DNA of 64,000 nucleotides from Echinococcus granulosus. Its lineage: Eukaryota > Platyhelminthes > Cestoda > Cyclophyllidea > Taeniidae. A program made the translations under genes and the position numbers. The notes under the pieces are model-generated. The model was not told where the DNA came from. It ran no database searches and was given only the letters and a program-made list of their open reading frames with translations. The stretch is from the NCBI RefSeq assembly GCF_000524195.1, contig NW_020170416.1, forward strand, positions 212,910 through 276,909, in the 5' to 3' direction. Shown here one piece after another: positions 37,215-48,700 of the stretch (its first letter is position 1; each line of letters opens with the position of its first letter).

Positions 37215-40200
37215 ATGGTTTGCATTTCAACAACAGTGTTATTCTATCTCCCTGCCCTCCTCCTCCTGCCCCTTGGAATTACTGCTTTTTCCAGACACGT
37301 TGCCACCGAGTCCTTGGGTGGAGTGATCTTCGATGAGGTTTTACTGTCGGATAGAAAGCGAATTGAAGCAGAAACTCAACTTCAATTGAATAGTTCTCTA
37401 GTCACGTTAAACACGACATGTCTCAGTATTGCCTGTCCTACTGAGAATCTCACCTTCATTCAGCACGATGTGGATCCATTCAACTTTACTTGTAGTCTCA
37501 CCTATCACCACATCGCCTCGCCCTTAGCCATCTCCTTTGAAACTGACATTCAGGATATTGTATCACTATCTCCACCTTTCTGGATTTACTTGACTCCTCA
37601 ATTGGATGACCCAACTGTCACAGTTCTGCTCCTTGCCTTTTCCGTCAAGCGTCATCGAATGGGGAGCGCATTTCTAAAGGTATGGGTTCGAGAAGCTAGA
37701 CCAGGTGGATTGTCTGGCTCCCTCCATGCATTTAACAGAGACAACGCAAGTCAAGTGGAGGAGTACTACGATTGGGTGGTCAACGCGTCGACAAATAATG
37801 ACACCGCTGCAATGGGATTCCTTCTGAAGGTTCTCCGACCTAGAGGCGTGCTGGAAGTAGTATTTCGGGTGGTCATTATCACCCTCGTCTGTAAAATCAC
37901 CTTTTTAATAGGTTGTGAGTTGGATGCACGTCTGATTTGGCGATATTTGAGGAGACCTGTGGGTACTATCATCGGTTTCGTCTGTCAATTTGGACTTATG
38001 CCTCTGGTGAGTGTCGGTTTTTTGAAGATCTAACGCCACCACTACAGGTGAATTAATATTTCTTGGAGTCAACTTTTTAAGCCAGCCAAGATGCTGGAAA
38101 AACACATACACAGGGCATGACCTCATGACCCACACAACAGAAATGGTGGCATTATTGTTTGTAGGTGGCGGAGTTCTTTGGAACCCCTTATTAGTGACAA
38201 TATAACACGAGGGTCGTTTAGTTGTCAACTTGTAGATAACAACGACCGCGAGCGACCAGTGATACTTGACGGCCAATAGTGCGGCGTTTGAGGATGACAC
38301 TGTGGCAATCTTGTTTAGTGTGAAGGTACTTGAGACGAGTTTGAGAGATGTGGAAGGGTGGGGAGAGCAATCATTGGAATTTTGACATCGCTAATCGTAC
38401 GTGGACGGATGAATTTGAAGCTTGGACAATGTATCTACTCTATTCCAGGGGATAGATCCACTAATCGTAGTCTACACTTCTGATGTGTCCCCTGTCAGTA
38501 GTCCATCATTTCGAGGCTTCCTTCCTTATTCATCTTCCTGGTGACTGTGACCGACCGAATATCCAAAGTGTTATACGTAAGTAGGTGAATGGTGTGGTTA
38601 ATCTATAGAAGGTGCTGTCTTTGACACGGATTGCATTGTCAGCCCAGCATGCACACACCCACTCATAGCGTGGGACAGAAGGACGCTCCGCCTTCTTCCT
38701 TGCTGTGACATTGAAGTCAAGTTCTGGAGTTTACTTTATCTCAGGAGTAGACGACTTGTGGAACAGGAGTTACGAGACACCCTCAGACACGATCATTCAA
38801 TCCGTAGCTTGAAACACCTCCTCTGTTTCCGATGGGAGGACTGAGGGTGGTGACACTTTCGCTATTGCTACTGGTATTCCGAGGTTTCTGTGCTCTAGGT
38901 GTTTGGGTGGATAGCACTGTGGTTCCTGTTAATGGTACTGGTATGTGATTTGCATGTTCACTTTTGTCCGGAATGCTGGTTGCAAGAGTTAGCAGTCTGC
39001 AGAGTCAAGATTAAAAAGAAGGAAGGGAGGAAGGTGGAAAGTCATGACGTCCTGTCATGCCACACCTAGAGTTGTCACCTGGGAGTGAATTAAAGGGCAC
39101 GAAAATGATTGTAATACTAGCGTGACGCTCTGGACGCTCAACCGGGTCCAGCAACACTTTAAGTGATTCCACAAAAGACAGACCGACCAAATAAATAACG
39201 GTTGTTGTCCTTTTGAAGCGGGATCGCATCCTGCTGCCACCAGTTCAGCACCTCAAGTACTTCCACACCATTGTGGAGAAGGAATTGGCATCAGTGTATG
39301 GAGGAGATGGTGGACCACAGGCACGGACGTCTGACTATGCCGTCTAGACAGAAGTACATGTTGTGAGGATCACTAAGTTAATAAAATGTTATTTAGATGT
39401 TTTGATTGTATTTTCTAAACAAACCTTACACAATATCAAAAAAGTCAAATTAACTGATGTTTAAAAGCCTATAACTCCATCATATTTGTATTTAGCGTCT
39501 TGTTTTAGGTAAAAGTTAAAAGAAGAGGGTGTTTTGGAAGGGTCGGCTGTTAATTTGCATACCTGTGGAATAAAATGCTTGGGTAACACCATTGTTAAAA
39601 AAACACTGACTTCATTAAAACAAAACACGCGATTCTAATGACTTTGTCTGGGGACGCGCGCACTTTCTACACATAAAAAATATCAATAGTTTTGATATTT
39701 TTAATTTGTCAAATGGGATAAACCTATTTTGCCACTGAGCAGTGCTAATGAACTATTGTCAGACTCCAGTTGTCAGTTGATTGAGCTGCATAATGTGAGG
39801 AACGGAGAGAGAAGCGATTGAATGCCTTATTTCGCCGAGACATGGTTGATTTGAATGATGCACATCTCTCCACCATCTCTGCCTTGCATTGAAGCCCTCT
39901 GCTGAGTTGTTGCGTTGGAGGGCAAGTGAAAGCTAGAATGGTCTACCTGGTCTGGTTTTCTCAAGGCAGACGAGATCACGTGCAACATGGAAGAAAGAAG
40001 ATCTGAAGAGTTGTGGAGTGAATGTTGATGACGAACACGTTGGAACGCGAGTACTAGTTTCTGCAAGTGCATGATTCTGGGATGTCGCATCTAACCAGTG
40101 AAATCTACATGGTGAACGTGCGTCTACGAACATGCGTAAAGGCGAATTCTAACCGCTCAGTGTAACCATGTTATTCTTCTATTTCTTCCATTATTCTCTA

Positions 40201-41596
40201 CATGGGGATGGCGGTGGTGGTGAATGCAGATAGCCTGTGGCGTGGCCAAGGTTGTGCCCATCAAATCGGAGTTCGGCTTCGGTCTCCTTACTGCTGGCTG
40301 CTGTCCAGGTGGAGGCGCGTCGAATATCTGGACACTGTTGCTGGATGGTGACCTCAATCTGAGCATGACCATGACCTTCATCAGCTCTATCGCTGCACTG
40401 GGTGGGTTAAACATGCCACCAATTTGCATTCACCCTTTGTCCATTCAGCTATCCGCCCAGTACCCATCAACTCTGTGTTATGCATCCAACTATCCATCCA
40501 CTCCTTATCTATCTATCCTGTATCCATACATCCATATATTTACCAATCGCGTATCCATCCTGCATACATTTATCCATGCATCTTGTAGGCATCCATCCAT
40601 TCTGTTTCCATCCATCCATCCTGTATCCATCCATCCATCCTTCCACCCAACCGTCTCGCCTTCCTTTACATATCCATTTAATATTCCACCCTTGCTTAAT
40701 AATCCAATGTAAGTAGGGAAGTAGTTTGATTTCTATAAGCAAAAATTACTTTTTGTAATCCTCTGAGACCATTTACATATCGTAGGCGCTTATTTTTGCG
40801 CTGGCTAAACCTACTTCCATACTACTATTAGGACTTGAGTAGAAGACAACTCTCTTTCTGCATGGCTATAAGACAAAACAAAACTACTTTTTCTGTTCTA
40901 GGCATGATGCCCCTGATGCTTTTTATCTTCGGCCGCTTCTTCATAGATGTCCACAGCCTTTGCATCCCCTATCTCTTGATATTTGGTCAGCTCTGCTATA
41001 TCTCCGTGCCCGTGATGATCGGCATGTTGGTCAAGTGGAGCATGCCACGTGTTGGTCAACTCCTCGTTCGTCTATTGCGGCCCCTTTCCTTTCTCTTCAT
41101 TGTAATTATTATTGGGTTCGGAGTGTATACAAACCTCGCCATCTACCGTCTCATTGGCATCTACCCAGTCATTCTTCCAGCTGCCACGGCATTGCCCTGG
41201 ATTGGATTCTGCCTTGCTGGATTTCTTGCTTTCATTTGCCGCCGATCACGAGCTGAGATTTTTACTATATCGATCGAGACAGGGATCCAGAATTCAGGAA
41301 TAGCTATTCTTGTGCTAATTTACTCAATGCCGCAACCAGAGGGAGACCTGGGGGCCGTAATGCCCATCGTGGTGTCTATTTTTACGCCGTTGCCGCTGGC
41401 TGCTATGCTAATTGGGCAAATGATTAAAGAGAGAAGGTTGTCTTGTCATCGGACAAGAGGAAGAAAGAGCAAGGAGAAGGGAACTGGACTGATGGGGGGA
41501 GCGCGGAAACCACTCACTGCAACTAAAAGGATAAAAGAAGACGACGATGACAACGAGGAGGAGGTAGAGGATTGGAACAGCAATAGGAATGTTTAA
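37215..41596 (+). CDS. SLC10 bile-acid/sodium symporter-like protein, copy B (P3/SLC10A3 type)
   Basis: Three exons join in phase (552 aa): 37215-38006, 40230-40401 and 40902-41596. A signal peptide (ISTTVLFYLPALLLLPLG) leads an extracellular domain, then TM1 around the end of exon 1. Exon 2 contains GCCPGGGASNIW and GDLNLSMTMTFISS. Exon 3 contains the family segment EIFTISIETGIQNSGIAILV and ends in a long Lys/Arg-rich then Asp/Glu-rich cytosolic tail (DDDDNEEEVEDW). By eye the protein is about half identical to copy A over exon 1 and roughly two-thirds over the helices of exon 3, but about 90% over exon 2. Exon 2 has the same length (172 nt) and phases in both copies. Intron 1 is 2.2 kb and may contain another small gene (38832-39347). 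Confidence 0.92.
38832..39347 (+). CDS. Candidate small secreted-protein exons inside SLC10 copy B intron 1
   Basis: At 38832-38940 an ATG opens a clean signal-peptide-like frame (MGGLRVVTLSLLLLVFRGFC) that ends at a GTATGT donor. At 39195-39347 an open frame ending in TAG encodes RDRILLPPVQHLKYFHTIVE and a polar tail, with composition typical of coding sequence. I could not connect the two with a unique in-phase splice path, and I do not recognise the family. It could be a nested gene on the same strand, an alternative first exon, or decayed coding DNA. A competing minus-strand frame over 39011-39229 also looks coding-like. Confidence 0.3.
40477..40680. repeat. TCCA tetranucleotide array
   Basis: About 200 bp of imperfect TCCA repeats in intron 2 of SLC10 copy B, shortly after exon 2. 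The matching place in copy A has only a few such units (32960-32985), so the array expanded in copy B. Confidence 0.93.
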
Positions 41597-42700
41597 CTGG
41601 AGAACAAGAAAAGAATCACTTTGGTAATTTGCGATAATCTTGTGCCATCAAATATTGTGTTTGCTGTCACTTAAATGGCTTTATCTCAAAGCTTTGCTAG
41701 CTGCGTCTTCCTTTTATGGCAGGAAGGAAGTAACGAAAAATTCCACTTGATTTGGGTGTGATCGATAGGGAAGTTGGCAATAAGGCATTAAATAACCACG
41801 CTAATTTCCCATTTTCTTAGCAATATGTTGCTAGAACTTGTTTAAAGGTGGCATAACTAACTTAAGAAGTATACAGCCACCATAAATAACATCGCAAACA
41901 TTTTGTGATGCAGTATTTAATATGCTTCTTAGCTATGCGGTCTCTTGCAGCTACGAGATGCACTTCCAGTCGGTGGTAAGGCTCTCCAACCTCGTCCGTT
42001 GCTTCCCAGCCCTTCTGTGCGTTGACAATAAAACATCTCCCTCATTAATTTGGCTTAGTATGACTTTAAAAGAGACGAACGCCTTAAAAAATGCAGTAAA
42101 TTAAGTTTTCATTTAAGGTAGTTTAAGCATCCATGTTTGATTCATCCAACAGCAAGTATCCTTTGGAACGACATAATAGCTAAGCTCTACCCATAATTTT
42201 CTTGTGTCATGTAGCTAAAGTGATGCTATTTAGTATTTGATAAGGGTGCCAGCATATTGACTAATGTTAGAGTTATCTATTGTCCTTTTTTAAAATCACC
42301 GAAATCCCACTTATCACATGCATCTAGTCATTACCACTCGGTGCTTACAGCACACTGATATGGCACACTTGGGTAAATCTATTGCAAGATATAGTTTCAC
42401 TACCTAAAGCGTAACCTTTTATTTGGGGTATGTTCAAAGTGACGAGATAGTTTTTTAAGGAATAACAGGGCTAAATCCATACACAGAATTCAGCACAGTA
42501 AAAAAGAGTTTTTGGTGCAGCAAAACACAAAGTGAATAATCGCTTTTAGACAATATTTTCTACAGGTCGTAAGCGGAGCAATTAAAGAAAAATGCATCCC
42601 TTTTTCTAAGATATGTTGATGATACTGTTAAAAGGTTCATTGACTTAACTGTAAGAAGGCTATTGGCCAATGACTCCGATAAAGGCTAAAATACGATGAA
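41597..42700. other. Spacer between SLC10 copy B and SEC63
   Basis: 1.1 kb with no gene I can recognise. It should hold the 3'UTR of SLC10 copy B and the SEC63 promoter. An open frame at 41922-42104 has no recognisable features. Confidence 0.5.
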
Positions 42701-45700
42701 ATGTCTGGAGATCGTTTCAATTTCGACGAGACCGGGGACACTTTTTACTGCTTTCTCATTGCAGTGTTTACTGTCGTCCTATTACCAATAACATATTTCT
42801 TCTGGCCCAAATCAGAAGCTAAGCAATCCGTTGATGCCATAAAAAGGCGTTGCCAATGCTCACCATGCCAGACAAAACGTGCGAATTTGCGATCATCTCC
42901 TACAAAGAAATGGATGAAAAGGACTTTGATGTAGGACTTAGTGTTACAGACCTCTTTTATTTGCAGAAAATTGATAATTATTACTGCTTGGGCCATGATT
43001 ATAGCATTGGGATTCAGATTATCCAAGATTGAAGTCACTTTGAATACTTTTGATCCCTATTTTGAGCTTTCAATCCATCCAGTAAGATGTTGGTTGTTTG
43101 TCCTCGCTAACTTATATTTTGCTAGGATGCTTCAAAGGCCGAAATAAAGAAGGCTTACAAGAAGCTTTCCCTTGTTCACCATCCTGATAGGGGTGGTGAT
43201 GAACAGAAATTTATTAGGATTCATAAGGCCTACATCACGTAAGTCCTAGTTTCTTGCAAAAATATTTTCCCTTCTATCTCTAGTTTAACCGATGAAGTCG
43301 CGCATAAAAACTGGCAAGAATATGGCAATTCAGATGGACCAGGAGGTGTTAATCTTGTGGTTTTTGTTATGCGATATTTGAACGTTGGTCTTTTTCTTAA
43401 ATGTTTTTTGTCATTCAATAAAAGCAATCAATTTTGGAATGGCACTTCCCAAGTGGATGATTAAAAAGGAGAATACAGTGCTAGTCGTTGGTGTATACGC
43501 GGTGATATTTATGCTCATGCTTCCCCTAGTTGTGGTATGTCGTACCTTTTTGCATAAACTTCATCCAAAGACTTGGCTTAACTTTGCAAATTCATATTTG
43601 CGCTTCTTTAGGGTCTGTGGTGGTCCAACTATATGAAGTATAGCAACACACGTGTCCTCCTAGTCACTGTTCGTTTGTTTTGTGGCAGTTTCATGTACAA
43701 TCCCTTTATGGCTGTACCTCGGTTAATAAAGCTCCTCTCGTCCGCCTACGAGTTCAACAGCCAGTTTAACAAAGAGGTCGCCTGTAGACCCAGCGATAAT
43801 GTAGAACTCCCACCGGTAATGCCTTTAATAACTGTGACTTTTAAGTCTAGCTTGGCTACCTCTCATTCGCTACTGGTGTCACTGCCTGTTGCTTTTCAGC
43901 TGGTCAACCAGATCCCAATGTTCACCATCTTCAAGAGGGCTATTGTTGGTGCGCCCTATGCGATCAAGGCTCGCGCCCTTATCTATGCGCACATGCTTCG
44001 ACTCGAGCTACCTCCGAAATCTCTCTTCATTGGTGCGTAATAAATTTTATTAATCCTGTTTTTGTGTGACTTTTATTTTCTGTCTAATTCACTGAAAATG
44101 TTCAGGTTTGGGATGATACGTCCGCAAGGAGTTTCATCCATAACTATTTTCGGGGGCATAGATAGGCCGTTTTTGTGGAGCTGTTTAAATAAAGGATACA
44201 AGTTAGCTGTCACTAAAATTGGTTCCCATTAATGCGTCATGTCGCCCGTCACGTAATTGAGTTTGGTTGCGGTCTGAAATAGTCTCTATGCTTTTTCGAT
44301 ATGAGCTTGGTAGGTTTGACTTTGCTCGACTTTTCAGCTTCTTTTAAGACAAGGAGGTATCACAGCTTCAGTCTTCGTGTATTATTTACCTGTTCCAAAC
44401 TCGGGGCAATTCAATTCTATTCCCGTGTCATGATATAGAACTTGAGATTGGGGTAGTTGACGTGGTTTTAGTACCCGACACTTCAATAACCCATCAGATA
44501 TGTCTCGCTTGCCGTAAAACCGTATCACTTTGGGCCAGTCTTTTTTGATACCTTGGTCGAAGGTATAATTATTTGAGGTGTCAGACATATTCCGTCTGGC
44601 CACATCCAACGCGGCATCTGAGGTGCTCCTAATAATGTTGTTAGGGTTAGCTATACAATTTTCGATTCTGGGGATGTACAGCAAACAAAGATCTATTGAC
44701 CTTGAGATCCTAACCACAAATAACTGTCTCCGTTTTTTATTGGACGTCATGGTAACAGTCAAATGGACTGAAGTCTGAAGTGAAATAGAAGTGGAGGCGA
44801 TAGATTGAGTTTACATCACAGACGGTAGGCTTCCGTTTTTAATACCATCAAATATGCCACAAAATTGAAAGGGAGATGCACTTTAGACCAAGAGCTCAGT
44901 TGTTATTGGTGGTACTCTTTTTCAGCATCGTGGTATTCTTTTCGGCTTCTTTCCCTACAGATAAGCAATACATCATCGCGCAATGTCCACGCCTTCTTGA
45001 GGAGATGATCAACAGTCTACTCATCATTTTGTCCATGGCCACTGAGGATCGTGAGTCTCCTTACTTACACGTACTTGGCCAATAAGTTCATTCTGCTGCA
45101 GGGAAATGTGTTCACTTCGGAAAGGTACTCTTTACTAACAATATGGCCTTTCGGTGGGATAAATTCGTGAAGCCGGTTTAGACTGGCAATTTTTTACAGT
45201 TCTAAGAAAGCATTGCCTTGAAATCTTTCGTTTATAGATGTTTATGCTTAATGTTGATTGCGGCTTCATCGATGGGATGATTGTTTATCCATTTTGAACC
45301 AACTTTATTTCTTAAGGCGTACTAGAGTTGTTTAACTTCCTTTATTTAAGGTAATCAGTGCGGAAATTTGCTAAAGCTTATTGGTAATGCATCTTTAGTT
45401 GGCTTGTGGCTTATTCTGTGCTAATTAGCTTCATTTGAGAATCGGTTGATTTACCCATATTGTGAACTTTCTTCAACAATCGTGTGCCTTGGGGTCAGCT
45501 CTTGGGATAAGGTTAAATCCTGCTTCAAAATTTCACATTACAAAGCTACCTATTATGAATGTGTGCTGCAGGAAACGAAAAATAATGTTTATTCCTTTTG
45601 TTTTTAGAAAGGTAAGCAGAAGGCGCAATTGGTCTATAGGTTTGTCAAAGTATTGTTAGTATTGTGAATTGGGATCATATACTACTGATGTGATTGCCTT

Positions 45701-48700
45701 TCAGTAGGCGGTACTTCAGAGTTGGTGGCATAGTTTATTCCTGCTTCTAAGACGAGGTTTAAGTGTCATGTGCACAGCATTTCCAGGGAAATTACATCGA
45801 CTGGGGTGGGTTTTCGTCCTACTCGCTGAGGCTAGTGTTGGCGAATGGAAATTAAGCGGGATGCATTTTAGCAGTAGATATTACGGGGCATCCTTGACCT
45901 GTCTAAACTGATGGATCTTTGGAGGTCATTTTAGACGGAGCGCTGTCGTTGCCAAGTGAACCGGAACTACTAAGGACTTTCAGTAATAACGGGTTATATG
46001 GTTTTAACGACTCGATTTCATCGAAGACAGCGGGTTGATTTTAGAGCTCCGAATAGCGGCAGAATTCCCATCACCGCTTCCTCGAATTCGTTCCCAGAGA
46101 TTTTTAACTGCTTTTTTCCCTTTCGGGGGGTGAAAACGTAGTATGGTCGAATTTGTGCCTTTTGCGTTGGAATTTAGTTTTGTTGGAAAGCGTAGACCTT
46201 TTATGTTGTTATACATGCATGCATTTGGTCGTGGTGGCATTATTGCATTTCCATTCATTTTTGTTGAGGAAGTTGGCATTTTTATGCGCCACACTTCCCG
46301 CCTCTACATCAGCTTAGCTTTTGTCCGCGAAAGCAGCAGCGCAACGGTGAATGTTGTAAAGGGTGGAGGACATTTGGAATTCTCTTCTGGGTCGGCATCC
46401 AAGTGCTGTGGATGAGATGCGGAGACCTGGAGAAGCACAAACACGACTGGACCATTAGTTGGCTCGTGGTAACAGAGGCCTCCAGCACGAATTTTCCTCT
46501 CAGTGCTTTCTGCTACACAGAAGGAGTTGGAAAAAAATTAATGAACGTAGATGGAATGAAAGGAACATAAAATGAAATCGTTTGGAAGATTAGCTTTATT
46601 ACCCACGCACCTACTTCAATTATTTGTGTTCTGTTTTGATATTTTCACGCTTATCAAGATGAGGTGATCCTTCACAAACCTCCATCACTACCACCTTCCT
46701 CTTCCTGTAGGTGGCTCGAGGAAGAAGGTGCCACAGGTGCTGGCGACTATTGAGAACTGTATGCACCTCACCTCGCTGTTGGTGCAGGCTCTCTCGCCGA
46801 CCGTTGCAATCACTCCCCTCCTCCAGCTGCCCCACATTGGGCCCACCCAACTGCGTCAGATCACCCATGCTAATGTAGGTCTCTGCAGACGTTGTACCCT
46901 TTTTTTCCTGCCCATTTATAATGACTGATTGCATTAAATCGCCTTTCAGTGGATTGGTCGAGTTTAAAATACTGAAATAGGCATGGGTTATTCCTTGTTT
47001 GGAGACAACTATCTCAATAGTTAACTTTTTTTCCACCCATAGACACATGAATGTTTTGTGTGATCAGAAGAGTGATGGGAGTGTATTAATCAGTGCCTTT
47101 CATCGCAACTGTTAACTTTACTGATTATATAATCATTTATTTGACGCAACACTACGTTGAACTAAGAGACTGTGATACGAAAGTGGGGGCTGAGAACGTT
47201 GCTAACTGGAGAAAAGTTCTTACTCCAGGCCCTCTCTCATTGCTTGGGCATGATAATTGCAGTTTCCGAGTTTGGTTGAATTAAAATGGGGCTGACAGCT
47301 AGAAAGTATTGGATTATTAGCAGGCATCAAAGGGTCCTTGACACTTTAAGGATGTTGGTTGGTTTGCAGATCTTCAGTGAATAAAGCCAGAATAAGTGGA
47401 TGTATAGATGGATTAAGTGATTTGAAATGACTGAATGTCCATCAACATGTTCGTGTTGCTGGCAGCTTTTCTTGCACCTCCACACACACCTCTCGCTTTC
47501 CACAGCGCAACCTCAAGACGATGCGTCAACTAGCCACCCTTATCGAGAACCGTCGTCGTTCTGCCTTGTCGAGCCTCACTGATGAGCAGTACCAAGATGT
47601 GGTCAACGTCCTGGCAAGCATGCCTAGCCTTACCCTCTCCTGCCAATGCGTCGTCCTTGATGACGAGGATCCCAGCATTTGGCCCCTATCTATGGTCACC
47701 GTCAATGTGCGTCTCACTCGTCGTCCCCTCCTCTCTCTTAACCGCCAGCAGTCTAGTTGCGGTGGCGTTGCTGGTAACGCAGCGGGTGGAGTAGCGGTCA
47801 TTGACGCTTCAACGGACTTGCGGTATACAGAACGAGAGGCTTCGTGGTACCTCTCCGGTGGTGCAAACGGCTTTGATGATCTTGCTGCAGGACGGTTCAA
47901 CAACGTGAAGGAGGATGATGAAGGCATGGAGGTGAGCGGGGGCTTTGGAAGTGGTGGAGCCATTTCCATTCAGGGATGAATTCGATCTATTGCATAGCTT
48001 ACGACGCAAAACACACACTCTCTAAAACACGTGCAGAAGTACCTTTATTTTCCATTATAGCCGTTTTTCCTAAAATCTTATTAACTTTTGGCTTTTCTTT
48101 CAGTTGGTCGAAGATGCTTTTGCTGGCAAGAGCGGTGGTGGAGGCACAGCAGCACGCGGAAAGCCTTCGGTCCCGGTATGGGACAAGTCGCGCCAACGTG
48201 GTAAAGGTGGCAAGAGTGGACGTGGAGGAAAGGGAGGCAAGGGCAGGTACAGCCAGTACCAGAAGGGTAGCTGCGGGAAGCAACAAAAAAGCACTAAACC
48301 CACCGCCCCCGTTAATGCTTGTCAGGAGGCTGAGAAAAAGGACTGTGAGTGTCTACTTAATTGTGTTTAAGTAGCTTTGTTTTGGTTTAAATTTGGTAAT
48401 TGCTGGATTTAAAGTATTTTAAAACCGCTTTAGCATAATGAATTTCATCTAGACATTTTGTTGAAACAAAGACGGAATTGGTAGTTTGCAAATGCATCAT
48501 TTGAATTAGGCATTTGTTGTTTGGGCATTGTTGCCCATTTTTTTCGTGAAAGCGGCATGGTATTCGTGAAGATGACGAATTGTTCGGCGTTTTGGGATTA
48601 CGCTGTAATAAAGTGGGGGAATTCGTTATCATTTGCTGGTAGCAACTTAGGCATCTAGCTAGCGTTTGGATCTGCTGGACCTTAATTGAGGGGTTAGTCA

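Noticed and set aside
46004..46415. Facing open frames of about 90 codons on both strands in SEC63 intron 8
   Set aside because: Both look partly coding-like, but neither has convincing splice sites or a family resemblance, so no gene is called.
47526..47969. 147-codon minus-strand frame
   Set aside because: Antisense shadow of SEC63 exon 10.
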